Positions 8,678-17,226 of a stretch of DNA of 64,000 nucleotides are shown piece by piece (position 1 is the first letter of the stretch; each line of letters opens with the position of its first letter). The position numbers and the translations under genes are program-made. Origin of the DNA: Micromonospora sp. MH99 (GTDB lineage: Bacteria > Actinomycetota > Actinomycetes > Mycobacteriales > Micromonosporaceae); contig NZ_MUZA01000007.1 in assembly GCF_021442385.1 (NCBI RefSeq), forward strand, positions 1 to 64,000. Reading direction: 5' to 3'. Under the pieces are notes generated by a model, which worked only from the letters and a program-made list of their open reading frames with translations, did not search any database and had not been told where the DNA came from.

Positions 8678-10111
8678 CTACCGCGCCGGGGCGGGCCGCA
8701 GGTCGGCGGCCGTGTCCTCGTCCGCCGGCTCCCCCGTCGGCTCGGCCTCGGGCGCCGGGAACCACAGGCCGGCGACCAGCCCGCGCGGGTGCGCCGGCCG
8801 CATGGTGAGCCGCCCGTCGGAGGCGTCCACCAGCACGGCGGCGATGGTCAGGCCGAGCCCGGCGCCGTCGACGTTCTGCGCGTCCGGCGCTCGCCAGAAC
8901 CGCTCGGTGGCCTGGCCGAGCTGACTCTCGGTCATCCCCGGGCCGGTGTCGCGCACCTCCAGCGCCACCCCGTCGGCACGGCGGGCCACTGTCACCGTCA
9001 CCGCCCCGCCGGCCCCGCTGAACTTCACCGCGTTGTCGATCAGCGCGTCCAGCGCCTGGTCGACGGCTGTCGGCACGGTCCGCGCGTACGCCGGGGCGTC
9101 GCTCGTGGCCAGCCGCAGCGCGACCGACCGGTGCCGGGCCAGGGGCGCCCACGCGGCCACCCGGGACGCGGCGACGGCGGCGGCGTCCACGGTGACGCGC
9201 TCGTTCTCCTCCCGTTCGGCGCGGGCCAGGGTGAGCAGCGCGTCGAGCACCAGCGCCAACCGGTCGGTCTCCTCCAACGCCAACTGGTGCTCGAAGCGTC
9301 CGTCCGCGTCGGTGAGGCTGGGACCCAGCTCCTCCACCCGCAGCCGCAGCGCGGTGAGCGGGTTGCGCAGCTGGTGGCTGGCGTGTGCGACGAACGCGCG
9401 CTGTCGGTCCATCACGTCCGAGACCACGTCGGCCATGTGGTTGAAGCTGGCGGCGAGTCGGCGCAGCTCCGGCGGGCCGAGCCGGTGCTGCACGCGCGCG
9501 CCCCGGTCGCCCTCGGCGATCTCGTGGGTGACCGCGTCCAGCTCGGTCACCGGGCGCAGCACCCACCCGGCCAGCCCGAACGCGGTGAGCACGCAGGCCA
9601 GCACGACGAGCAGGCCGGCCATGGTGAGCAGCAGCCACCAGGTGCTCACGGCCCGGCGGATCTCGCCGGCCGGGGTCACGATCACCACCGCGCCGAGGAC
9701 CTCACCGCCGTCGTTGATGGGCACCGCAACCACCACCGGCCCCGCCGACCACGGCCAGACCGACTCGGGCGCGCTGGCCTGCTGGCCGGACAGGGCGACG
9801 TCCAGCACCGTGGCGGTCCCCGTGGACTGCCAGCTCGCCGAGTCCACGACGATGCCCCGGTCCCGGTCCACGACCGCCGCGCCGATCCCGTACAGCTCGT
9901 CGTAGCTGCGCAGCTCCGCCCCGATCGGGCCGGGCTCGCCGCCGCGCAACGTCGGCCCGGCCAGCGAGGCGAACCGGGTGGCGTCGGCGAGCCGGTCGGC
10001 GCGCACCCGCTCGGTCTCCCGGCTGGCCAGGGTGACGGCGAGTGGGCTCTCCAACGCGATGAGGACGAGCACCATCAGCAGCAGATAACTGATCACCAGT
10101 CGACGGCGCAC
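8678..10111 (-). CDS. Membrane sensor histidine kinase
   Basis: This 477-residue kinase has a TM helix at residues 5-28, an extracytoplasmic sensor region, a second TM at ~157-185 and a HAMP domain. The phosphoacceptor helix is FVAHASHQLRNPLTALR, with His246. The ATPase core has an N box (ALIDNAVKFS), a G1 box (VRDTGPGM) and a G2 box (GAGLGLTIA). It follows the response regulator with a 9-base gap, so the two are co-transcribed with the regulator first. Downstream, its stop is 37 bases from the stop of the convergent TAXI lipoprotein gene, which hints at a tripartite carboxylate sensor. That link is inferred. Confidence 0.93.
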   Translation of the reverse strand: MRRRLVISYLLLMVLVLIALESPLAVTLASRETERVRADRLADATRFASLAGPTLRGGEPGPIGAELRSYDELYGIGAAVVDRDRGIVVDSASWQSTGTATVLDVALSGQQASAPESVWPWSAGPVVVAVPINDGGEVLGAVVIVTPAGEIRRAVSTWWLLLTMAGLLVVLACVLTAFGLAGWVLRPVTELDAVTHEIAEGDRGARVQHRLGPPELRRLAASFNHMADVVSDVMDRQRAFVAHASHQLRNPLTALRLRVEELGPSLTDADGRFEHQLALEETDRLALVLDALLTLARAEREENERVTVDAAAVAASRVAAWAPLARHRSVALRLATSDAPAYARTVPTAVDQALDALIDNAVKFSGAGGAVTVTVARRADGVALEVRDTGPGMTESQLGQATERFWRAPDAQNVDGAGLGLTIAAVLVDASDGRLTMRPAHPRGLVAGLWFPAPEAEPTGEPADEDTAADLRPAPAR

Positions 10112-10120
10112 GGCGACCCC

Positions 10121-10777
10121 TCACGCATCGCGCAGCCGGTAGCCGACCCCGCGGACGGTCTCCACCAGGCGCGCGTCGCCCAGCTTGCCGCGCAACGACC
10201 CGACGTGCACCTCGACCGTGTGCCGGTCGGCCCAGGTGGTGCCCCAGGCGTCGAGCAGGATGCGGTCGCGGGGCACCGCCACCCCCGGCTGGCGGGCCAG
10301 CGACAGCAGCACGTCGAACTCCTTGCGGGTCAGCGTGACCGTGCGCCCCGCGACCGTCACCGTGCGGGCCGCCACGTCGATGCGTACCGCCCCCGCCTCG
10401 ATCAGGTGCCGCTCGGGTGCCGTGTGCGCGGCCCGGCGCAGCACCGCCTCGATCCGGGCCTGCAACTCCACCATCGAGAACGGTTTGACCACGTAGTCGT
10501 CCGCGCCCAGGCGCAGCCCGAGCACCCGGTCGCGTTCCTCACCCCGCGCGGTCACCGCGATGATGCCGAGCTGGCTGCTGCGCCGGCGCAGCTCCCGACA
10601 CACGTCGGTGCCGTCCCCGTCGGGCAGGGTGAGGTCGAGCAGCACCAGGTCGCAGGGGGCGGCGGAGAGCGCCGCGGCGACGGTCGCCGCGTGCTCGACC
10701 TCGTAGCCGCGGCGGGTCAGGGCGGAGGAGAGCGCGGCGGCCACCCGGCGGTCGTCCTCCACCAGCAGGATCCGCAC
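10121..10777 (-). CDS. OmpR/PhoB-family response regulator
   Basis: The 218-residue protein has a receiver domain with phospho-Asp48 in LVLLDLTLPDGDG, the acidic pair VEDD at the N terminus and the conserved Lys in VVKPFS. A winged-helix effector domain (LTRKEFDVLLSLA... to HVGSLRGKLG) follows. The true start is GTG 10775-10777, preceded by a G-run; the long open frame upstream is shadow sequence. It forms an operon with the downstream histidine kinase. Confidence 0.93.
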   Translation of the reverse strand: MRILLVEDDRRVAAALSSALTRRGYEVEHAATVAAALSAAPCDLVLLDLTLPDGDGTDVCRELRRRSSQLGIIAVTARGEERDRVLGLRLGADDYVVKPFSMVELQARIEAVLRRAAHTAPERHLIEAGAVRIDVAARTVTVAGRTVTLTRKEFDVLLSLARQPGVAVPRDRILLDAWGTTWADRHTVEVHVGSLRGKLGDARLVETVRGVGYRLRDA

Positions 10778-10860
10778 CGTGCCCCCATCCGTCGCAGCCG
10801 TCCTGCGAATGGTGGCAGAAGCGGGCCGCGAGCGGGAAGGCCGCCTCCCGGTCGGGTCGG

Positions 10861-11172
10861 CTACAGACCGAAGACGTCGTCGGCGACCGCGTCGCGGACG
10901 CCGTCGGCGAAGCCCCGGAATCCGGGGTCGTCGTGCCGGGCCGGCACGCTTGTGACGTTGACCCCGCTGGCCTGGGTGACGGCGTCGACCAGGGGCGGGA
11001 AGTCGATCTCGGCGTCGTCGAAGGCGTCGTCGTCCGCCTCGGCCAGGTTGATCACATGCTGTACGTCGTCGGACGGGGTGTCCGGGTCCCCGGCCCACTC
11101 ACCGCCGGCCCGGTAGCACTCGTCGTACAACCCGCGCTGGGTGTCGGTCCAGTCGTCGTCGTAGCTCGCCAT
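10861..11172 (-). CDS. Small acidic hypothetical protein
   Basis: This 103-residue protein starts at ATG 11172 after a GAAGGGATGG ribosome site. It is strongly acidic (clusters DDDW, EADDDAFDDAEID) with no TM segment or signal peptide and no recognisable catalytic motif. It lies upstream of the response regulator on the same strand with an 83-base gap, so it could share a transcript. No function is assigned. Confidence 0.7.
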   Translation of the reverse strand: MASYDDDWTDTQRGLYDECYRAGGEWAGDPDTPSDDVQHVINLAEADDDAFDDAEIDFPPLVDAVTQASGVNVTSVPARHDDPGFRGFADGVRDAVADDVFGL

Positions 11173-11263
11173 CGTCCATCCCTTCACGGGCCGCTCCACC
11201 TGAGCATGCCGGGCCGCGACCGAGGACGGCGGCGGTACGGCCGAAACGCCCACCGGGCCGACG

Positions 11264-11269
11264 TAGGCT
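11264..11269 (+). promoter_or_regulatory. Leaderless promoter -10 (TAGGCT) for DUF952 gene
   Basis: TAGGCT is followed by exactly six bases and then the ATG at 11276. This is the TANNNT-N6-start geometry of actinobacterial leaderless genes. No Shine-Dalgarno sequence is needed or clearly present. Confidence 0.6.
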
Positions 11270-11275
11270 GCGGAG

Positions 11276-11614
11276 ATGATCTACAAGCTGCTGCCCACGA
11301 CCGAGTGGGACGACGCCCGGGCCGCCGGCACCTTCACCGGCTCGGCCGTGGACCGGCAGGACGGTTTCATCCACCTCTCCGCCGGCGACCAGGTGGTGGA
11401 GACCGCCCGGAGGCACTTCACCGGCGTCACCGGCCTCACCCTGCTCAGCGTCGAGGAGGAGCGGCTGGGCGACGCGCTGCGCTGGGAGCCGTCCCGCGGC
11501 GGGCAACTCTTCCCCCACCTGTACGGGTCGCTGCCGGTTGCGGCGGTGGTGACGGCGCAGGCGTTGCCGGTGGACACCCCGGCCGCCGAGGCGGTGGCGG
11601 CGCTGCTCGGCTGA
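11276..11614 (+). CDS. DUF952 domain protein
   Basis: The 112-residue product starts MIYKLLPTTEWDDA and contains GFIHLSAGDQV, with an FPHLYGSLP motif near the end. All three are hallmarks of DUF952, a small family with a fold like ADP-ribosyl-binding enzymes. The biochemical role is unknown. It is probably translated from a leaderless mRNA. Confidence 0.85.
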   Translation: MIYKLLPTTEWDDARAAGTFTGSAVDRQDGFIHLSAGDQVVETARRHFTGVTGLTLLSVEEERLGDALRWEPSRGGQLFPHLYGSLPVAAVVTAQALPVDTPAAEAVAALLG

Positions 11615-11622
11615 GCGGTCGA

Positions 11623-11628
11623 TATGCT
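11623..11628 (+). promoter_or_regulatory. Candidate -10 box upstream of acetyltransferase gene
   Basis: TATGCT lies about 150 bases before the ATG at 11776, just after the DUF952 stop. Apart from this box, the 160-base gap holds no other feature I can see. The -35 is not obvious. Confidence 0.35.
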
Positions 11629-11775
11629 ACGCCGAGTCCCGCGCCCCGACGACACGTTCCGTGCCCGGGGCAGCGTGGCAACCCCCGATCCGCGCGCCCG
11701 GTGCCCGGTCTCCGGCCCGAGGCGGCGCGGGTCACCGACGGCGCCCGGCGCCCTGCGACCCATGCGAGTTGAAGG

Positions 11776-12318
11776 ATGACTGACAGCACCTCACCGGCCC
11801 CCTCGGTCTTCGTCCACCCCACCGCCGACGTCGAGGACGGCGCCCAGGTCGGCGACGGCACGAAGGTCTGGCACCTGGCCCACATCCGATCGTCGGCCCA
11901 GGTGGGTGCGGGCTGCGTGATCGGGCGCAACGTGTACGTCGACGCCACCGTGACGGTCGGCGACCGCGTGAAGATCCAGAACAACGTCTCTGTCTACCAG
12001 GGTGTGACGCTGGAGGACGAGGTCTTCGTCGGCCCGTGTGCGGTCTTCACCAACGACTTCCGGCCGCGGGCGCAGAATCCGGACTGGACGATCACGCCGA
12101 CCCTGGTCCGGCGGGGCGCCTCCATCGGCGCGAACGCGACCCTGGTCTGCGGCATCGAGGTCGGCGAGTACGCGATGATCGCCGCCGGCTCGGTCGTCAC
12201 CCGGGACGTGGCGCCGTACCAGTTGGTGGCCGGCAACCCGGCCCGACCGAAGGGCTGGGTCGACGAGAAGGGCGAGGTCATCTCCCGAGACGTGGCGAAC
12301 CCGCCGCGTCGGGATTGA
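11776..12318 (+). CDS. WbpD/WlbB-like N-acetyltransferase for UDP-3-amino sugar acid
   Basis: The 180-residue protein is a left-handed beta-helix acyltransferase with repeated hexapeptides (VHPTADVEDGAQVGDGTKVW, then VGDRVKIQNNVSVYQGV). The catalytic-type segment VFTNDFRPRA, and PYQLVAGNPAR near the C terminus, match the WbpD/WlbB group. Those enzymes acetylate UDP-2-acetamido-3-amino-2,3-dideoxy-glucuronate using acetyl-CoA. Its partners WbpE-like (33274), WbpB-like (32249), WbpA-like (14370) and WbpI-like (24143) are all in this window, which supports the specific assignment over a generic sugar acetyltransferase. Confidence 0.85.
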   Translation: MTDSTSPAPSVFVHPTADVEDGAQVGDGTKVWHLAHIRSSAQVGAGCVIGRNVYVDATVTVGDRVKIQNNVSVYQGVTLEDEVFVGPCAVFTNDFRPRAQNPDWTITPTLVRRGASIGANATLVCGIEVGEYAMIAAGSVVTRDVAPYQLVAGNPARPKGWVDEKGEVISRDVANPPRRD

Positions 12319-12330
12319 CCGGCACCGGTT

Positions 12331-12358
12331 GCCGGTGAGCGGAGCGCCGCTCACCGGC
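12331..12358. terminator. Bidirectional hairpin between convergent genes
   Basis: A perfect 12-bp stem (12331-12342 with 12347-12358) and 4-base loop lie in the 53-base gap between the stops of the acetyltransferase and the CDP-polyol transferase. Confidence 0.75.
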
Positions 12359-12371
12359 GACCGGGCGCAGT

Positions 12372-14123
12372 TCAGGCGCAGAGACGATCGATCTCCGCGC
12401 GGAAACGATCCATCGGGTTCGGCTCGTCCGGGCCGAGCAGATACTCCTTCAGCTCACGCCGAGCCTCGGTCATCGGGTCGTCGCCAGCTCGGGCGAGGTC
12501 GAGGATCTTCCCCAGCTCACCGCAGTCGGCGGAGAGCAGGTACGCCGCCCGGGACGTGGGGTACGAGCTACGGAATTCGTCCTCCGGCAGGCCCGCCGGG
12601 TTGGCCACCACGTACGGCCGTTGGCTCTGCACGAAGTCGGAGACCACACTGGACACGTCGCTGATCAGCAGGTCGGTGACGGTGAAGCAGTCGAACAGGG
12701 CCGGCACCCGGCCGGTGACGACCAGGTGGGCGTCGCCGTCCAGCGAGTTCACGTCCACCTCGCCGCCGGCGGCCCGGATCAGGTCGATGATCCGGTCGTT
12801 GGCCGCCCGGGCCTTGTTCCAGCGGGTGCCGGTCAGCGGGTGCGGCTTGTAGATCAGGCGCACGTTCGCGGCGAGCACGCCCGACACGATCCGCTCCCCC
12901 ATCGCCACCAGCGACGTGTGGTACGGATCGTCGTCCAGCCACCCCTCCCAGGTGGGGGCGTACAGCACGGTGAACCGACGGTCGGTCGGGCCGGAGCCGA
13001 AGGTCGGCACCCCGGCCAACTGCGGCCGGCCCACCTCGACGATGTTCTGGTCGAGCACGCCCACCCCGGCCTGCGCGTACCGCTCCCGTCCGGCTCGACC
13101 GGCCACCCACACCTCGTCGTACACCTTGCTGTAGGGGTTGACGCTGGCCTGCTTGTCGCTGTCGCCGTGCCCGACGAACACGTGCCGGACCCCGGGTTCA
13201 CGGATCATGTGGATGTTGGCGCCCACGTTCGCCGCGTAGAGCGCCACCCGGACGGGGCTGAAATCGAGGTTCATGAAGTCGACCCCGGCGGGCACGCAGA
13301 TCACCGGCAGCCGGGTGTCGGCCAGCGCCTCGAACGCGTCCTCGGCGCGCAGCAGCACGACCGCGCGGCGGCCCACCGCCTCCACCGGTGCGAGCCACAT
13401 GTTGGCCTGGTAGACGTCCTTGGCGGGGCCGGCGAAGTAGAGCACCACCTCCGGACGCTCCCGGGCCAGCCAGTCGTGCACCGCAGGCAGCACCCCGGGG
13501 GTACGGCCGCGCCCCCGCAGCAGGGTGGACGTCAGCACGGCCGCGGCGACGAGCCCGATGGCCAGGGTGACCAGACCGGTCACCAGCACGGGCGTGATCC
13601 GGTCGACCAGCGCGGCCGCCACGGCCGCCGGCAGCAGCAGGAAGTTGAGCACCGGCATCCGCAGGCCCACGATGCGTTCGGCCCAGGCCGGCGGGATCGG
13701 CACCCGGCGTACCGCGCCGAAATCGATGTTGCGGGTGAACGCCGGCGTCGCGGCACGGCCGACGACGACCCGGTTCACCACGATGGTGCCGACGGCCACG
13801 GCCCAGAGCGCGGCCGGCAGCAGCATGATCCCGATCGTGGCGGCCACCCCGGGACGGACGGTGCTGACGACCAGCAGGACCACCGAGAAGTCGCGGACGA
13901 GCCACCGCCCGACCGGCTCGATACCTGCCTTCTCCAGCAGCACGGCTGTGGCGGCGAACCGGTTGGCGAGGGCGAACTCACCCGCTGTTGCGACCAACGC
14001 GGCGACCACGAACGGAATCACCCAGCCCAGGGCGCCGGCCAGAACCATGATCCCGTAGCCCAGCAGGGTCACGCCGGCGATGGCGACACCCTGTTGGCCC
14101 CGTATTCTGCTGAACAACGACAC
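12372..14123 (-). CDS. Membrane-anchored CDP-glycerol/ribitol phosphotransferase-like protein (TagB/TagF family)
   Basis: This ~583-residue protein has five or more hydrophobic N-terminal helices, then a GT-B-type TagB/TagF domain. Signature elements are VGHGDSDKQASVNP, LYAPTWEGW, YKPHPLTG and LLISDVSSVVSDF. Family enzymes transfer polyol-phosphate units from CDP-glycerol or CDP-ribitol to a lipid-linked teichoic acid chain at the inner membrane face. The N-terminal membrane domain is unusual compared with soluble TagF and is shared with the homologue at 38747. The start is uncertain: GTG 14123 is given, but TTG 14117 is better spaced from the AGGGAG site. Confidence 0.82.
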   Translation of the reverse strand: MSLFSRIRGQQGVAIAGVTLLGYGIMVLAGALGWVIPFVVAALVATAGEFALANRFAATAVLLEKAGIEPVGRWLVRDFSVVLLVVSTVRPGVAATIGIMLLPAALWAVAVGTIVVNRVVVGRAATPAFTRNIDFGAVRRVPIPPAWAERIVGLRMPVLNFLLLPAAVAAALVDRITPVLVTGLVTLAIGLVAAAVLTSTLLRGRGRTPGVLPAVHDWLARERPEVVLYFAGPAKDVYQANMWLAPVEAVGRRAVVLLRAEDAFEALADTRLPVICVPAGVDFMNLDFSPVRVALYAANVGANIHMIREPGVRHVFVGHGDSDKQASVNPYSKVYDEVWVAGRAGRERYAQAGVGVLDQNIVEVGRPQLAGVPTFGSGPTDRRFTVLYAPTWEGWLDDDPYHTSLVAMGERIVSGVLAANVRLIYKPHPLTGTRWNKARAANDRIIDLIRAAGGEVDVNSLDGDAHLVVTGRVPALFDCFTVTDLLISDVSSVVSDFVQSQRPYVVANPAGLPEDEFRSSYPTSRAAYLLSADCGELGKILDLARAGDDPMTEARRELKEYLLGPDEPNPMDRFRAEIDRLCA

Positions 14124-14322
14124 ACTCCCTGTCTGCTCGCCTGTGTTGGCGCGTTCGATACCGGCCGCCGCGACCCTAAACGGGGCAAGTGATACAAGTA
14201 TCGCCGGGGCGTCTCGTTGGTGAACGGGCGGGAGAGGCGACTCACAGCGGTGCGCCCGGGGGTGGCGCACCGCACCGCTGAGCACGGACTTCAGCACGGC
14301 GAGTCAGGCGCGGACGCACAAC

Positions 14323-14351
14323 GGGCCCCGGCCGCGGAACGGTCGGGGCCC
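14323..14351 (-). terminator. Hairpin terminator after WbpA-like gene
   Basis: A 12-bp GC stem (14323-14334 with 14340-14351, one wobble) with a 5-base loop lies 18 bases past the stop of the dehydrogenase gene on the minus strand. Confidence 0.65.
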
Positions 14352-14369
14352 GGAGCGGACGGGTGGGGA

Positions 14370-15653
14370 TCAGCCGCCGATGACCACCCGGCGGACGCCG
14401 GCCCAGCGGGCCGGATCGGTGACCCGCCGACCGTCCACCAGAACGGTCACGCCCGGCAGGTCGGCCGGGGCGAGGCTGCGGTACTCCGCGTGGTCGGCCT
14501 GGATGACCGCGGCACCGAGCGGCTCACCGTCGTAGGCCGGCAGGCCGTGCGCCACCAACTCCTCGTTGGTGTACATCGGGTCCGAGACGTACGGCTTGGC
14601 GCCCCGCTGGCGCAGCGCCTCGACGGTCGGGAAGACGCCGGAGAAGGCGGTCTCCTTGACCCCACCCCGGTAGGCGGCCCCCAGCACCAGCACGCCCACG
14701 TCGGTCAGGTCCCCGTACGCGGCGGCGAGCAGGTCCACCGCGTACTCCGGCATGGCCGCGTTGGCCTCCCGGGCCGAGCGGACGACGGTGGCGGCCGGGT
14801 CGTTCCAGAGGTACATCCGCGGGTAGATCGGAATGCAGTGCCCACCGACAGCGATGCCCGGCGAGTGGATGTGGCTGTACGGCTGGGTGTTGCACGCCTC
14901 GATGACCTTGGTGACGTCGACGCCCACGGTGTCGGCGAAGCGGGCGAACTGGTTCGCCAGGCCGATGTTGACGTCCCGGTAGGTCGTCTCGGCCAGCTTG
15001 GCCAGCTCGGACGCCTCGGCCGAGCCCAGGTCCCACACCCCGTTCGGACGCTCCAGGTCGGGGCGCTCGTCGAAGTCGAGGACCGCCTCGTAGAAGCGCA
15101 CGCCGTGCGCGGCGGACGCCTCGTCGACGCCACCGACCAGCTTCGGGTAGCGGCGCAGGTCGGCGAAGACCCGCCCGGTGAGCACCCGCTCCGGACTGAA
15201 GACCAGGTGGAAGTCCGTGCCGACGGTGAGGCCGGAGCCTTCCTGGAGCATCGACGCCCAACGGCTGCGGGTGGTGCCGACCGGCAGGGTGGTCTCGTAG
15301 CTCACCAGGGTGCCCGGCTTGAGGCCGCGGGCGATGGCCCGGGTGGCGTCGTCCATCCAACCGAAGTCCGGTACGCCCTCGGCATCCACGAAGAGCGGCA
15401 CCACCACGACGACGGCCTCGGAGTCGGCGACCGCGGCGGCGGTGTCGGTGGTGGCCGACAGCAGCCCGGCGGCCACCACCTCCTTCAGCTTCACGTCCAG
15501 GTCGGCCTCGCCGGGGAACGGCACGGCACCATCGTTGACGAGCTGGACCACCCGCTCGGAAACGTCGGCACCGATCACCCGGTGCCCCTTCGAGGCGAAC
15601 TGCACGGCGAGCGGAAGGCCGATCTTTCCGAGCGCGACGACGCAGATGTTCAT
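14370..15653 (-). CDS. UDP-N-acetylhexosamine 6-dehydrogenase (WbpA/WecC-like)
   Basis: The 427-residue NAD-dependent enzyme opens with MNICVVALGKIGLPLA (Rossmann GxGxxG-like), then VVVVPLFVD and SYETTLPVGTT. The catalytic Cys is in GGHCIPIYP, and the C-terminal NAD/UDP-binding domain contains LGAAYRGGVKET. The family oxidises C6 of UDP-GlcNAc or UDP-ManNAc in two steps to the uronate. With B/E/D/I homologues nearby it most likely acts as WbpA on UDP-GlcNAc; WecC activity cannot be excluded. ATG 15653 has a strong GGAGGA site. The gene follows the GT2 stop by 4 bases, so it is the last of a three-gene operon. Confidence 0.87.
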   Translation of the reverse strand: MNICVVALGKIGLPLAVQFASKGHRVIGADVSERVVQLVNDGAVPFPGEADLDVKLKEVVAAGLLSATTDTAAAVADSEAVVVVVPLFVDAEGVPDFGWMDDATRAIARGLKPGTLVSYETTLPVGTTRSRWASMLQEGSGLTVGTDFHLVFSPERVLTGRVFADLRRYPKLVGGVDEASAAHGVRFYEAVLDFDERPDLERPNGVWDLGSAEASELAKLAETTYRDVNIGLANQFARFADTVGVDVTKVIEACNTQPYSHIHSPGIAVGGHCIPIYPRMYLWNDPAATVVRSAREANAAMPEYAVDLLAAAYGDLTDVGVLVLGAAYRGGVKETAFSGVFPTVEALRQRGAKPYVSDPMYTNEELVAHGLPAYDGEPLGAAVIQADHAEYRSLAPADLPGVTVLVDGRRVTDPARWAGVRRVVIGG

Positions 15654-15657
15654 GAAA

Positions 15658-17226
15658 CTACTTTCCTCCAGAGGGCCAGATTCGGCGCAGACGGGCAAGG
15701 AACCGACCGGTGGTCACCGGCGTGATCGCGACGATCACCTGGCCCTTGTGGTTCGTGGTCGGCGTGACGAGGTGCAACCGGACGCCACGGCGGGTGAGCA
15801 GGCGGGGCGCGGCGACCCGGCGGTCGGTCCGCAACGGCGCGGAGCCGACCCCCGCCGGGGTGCTCACCTCGGCGCGTACCGTCTCCCGGCCGCCGTTGAG
15901 CGGCACGGCCGCGAGCAGCCGGTCCACCGCGAAGGCCGTCCGTACGACGGTACCGGGCGCACCGGCGGTGACGGACGTCACGCCGGCCACCTCCCCGGCG
16001 CTGACCCGCAGCGCCTCGGCGGGCAGGTCGGCCAGCTCCGCCCAGCGGCTCTGCGCGCTGACCACCAGGGAGCGGGCGCCTGCGGCGTCCCGTCCCCAGG
16101 CCAGTCGGGTCGCCGTGAGCGTGGCCAGCACCTTCGCGGAGGCATCGGTCATGTCGTACCACTCGTCCGGGTAGCCGAACGACGGGTCACGGAAGCCGAC
16201 ATAGTGGGCGTACCACCGGCCATCCTCGGTGCTGATGTCGGGTGGCGTCTTCTCGGCCTGCTGCCGGATCAGCTCACGCAACCGGTCCAGCGTGGCGTCG
16301 CGGGCGACGACCAGCCGCAGCCGCAGGTCGGGGGCCAACCGGGCCACGATGTCGTCGGTGAGGTACCCCTCGACCAACTTGCGGATCCGGTCGTGGACGC
16401 GCTCCTGGAGGTCGGCGCCGAGGTCGAGCAGTTCCGTCTGGAGGAGCTTCGCCACCTCCCAGCTGAAGTGACGCAGCAGCACCGCGTCGCGCCGCGGCCC
16501 GGGCTCGAGCAGGCCGGCGACGAAGCCGACCAACTCCTCGGCGCAGCGCAGCCGCTCCTCGAAGCGGCTGGCGTAGGTGATGTTCTGCGCGTTGTGCCGC
16601 TTGACCGCGTAGTAGTACTCGTAGTCGCCGAGGACGGAGACCTTGTTCGCGCGGACGCAGGCCTCCAGTGTGAACGGCTGGTCGCTGCCCATCGGCATGT
16701 CGGTGCGGAAGCGCAGCCCGTGCCGTTCGATCAGGTCCCGCCGGAACAGCTTGGTGTTCGACAGCGACCAGGGCAGTGCACTGTCGACGAGATCGATCTG
16801 CTCCCGGGTCTCGGCGTAGACGGCCTGGTGCACGTAGCGCTTGTTGGTGCCGACCATCCGCCCGAGCACCACGTCGGAGCCCCACCGGTCGGCGGCGTCC
16901 ACCAGACGTTCCAGGGCCTCCGGGCCGAGGTGATCGTCGGAGCCGAGGAAGAAGACGTACCGCCCGCGGGCGTGGTCCAGGGCGCGGTTGCTCGGCACCG
17001 CCGGGCCGCCGGAGTTGGCCTGGCGCAGCACCCGGACCGTCTCCGGGTACCGCTTCGCGTAGCGGTCCAACTCGGCGCCGCTGCGGTCGGTGGAGCCGTC
17101 GTCGACCGCGACAACTTCGAGCCGGTCCAGTCCGATGGTCTGCCCGACCAGCGAATCCAGGCAGGTCGTCAGGTACGGCATGGTGTTGTAGACGGCGATC
17201 ACCACCGTCACGTCGGGTTGGCTCAC
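15658..17226 (-). CDS. GT2 glycosyltransferase, TarS/TarP-like wall teichoic acid glycosylation candidate
   Basis: This 522-residue protein has a GT-A domain: VTVVIAVYN, VVAVDDGSTD, the donor segment NSGGPAVPSNRAL, the DxD-type FFLGSDDHL, and the acceptor motif GSDQPFTLEA with YYYAVKR. The order and wording closely follow S. aureus TarS (poly-ribitol-phosphate GlcNAc transferase), including the SGGP motif and the SxDQ catalytic region. The C-terminal ~180 residues form an all-beta-like tail. The GTG start overlaps the upstream glycosyltransferase stop by four bases (GTGA), giving translational coupling. The sugar and acceptor are inferred. Confidence 0.82.
   Translation of the reverse strand: MSQPDVTVVIAVYNTMPYLTTCLDSLVGQTIGLDRLEVVAVDDGSTDRSGAELDRYAKRYPETVRVLRQANSGGPAVPSNRALDHARGRYVFFLGSDDHLGPEALERLVDAADRWGSDVVLGRMVGTNKRYVHQAVYAETREQIDLVDSALPWSLSNTKLFRRDLIERHGLRFRTDMPMGSDQPFTLEACVRANKVSVLGDYEYYYAVKRHNAQNITYASRFEERLRCAEELVGFVAGLLEPGPRRDAVLLRHFSWEVAKLLQTELLDLGADLQERVHDRIRKLVEGYLTDDIVARLAPDLRLRLVVARDATLDRLRELIRQQAEKTPPDISTEDGRWYAHYVGFRDPSFGYPDEWYDMTDASAKVLATLTATRLAWGRDAAGARSLVVSAQSRWAELADLPAEALRVSAGEVAGVTSVTAGAPGTVVRTAFAVDRLLAAVPLNGGRETVRAEVSTPAGVGSAPLRTDRRVAAPRLLTRRGVRLHLVTPTTNHKGQVIVAITPVTTGRFLARLRRIWPSGGK

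Noticed and set aside
12621..14192. 523-residue plus-strand frame opposite the CDP-polyol transferase
   Set aside because: It is a His/Gly/Arg-rich shadow with no motif, while the minus strand has full TagF motifs.
14217..15725. 502-residue plus-strand frame opposite the dehydrogenase
   Set aside because: Shadow of the WbpA-like gene; no conserved residues.
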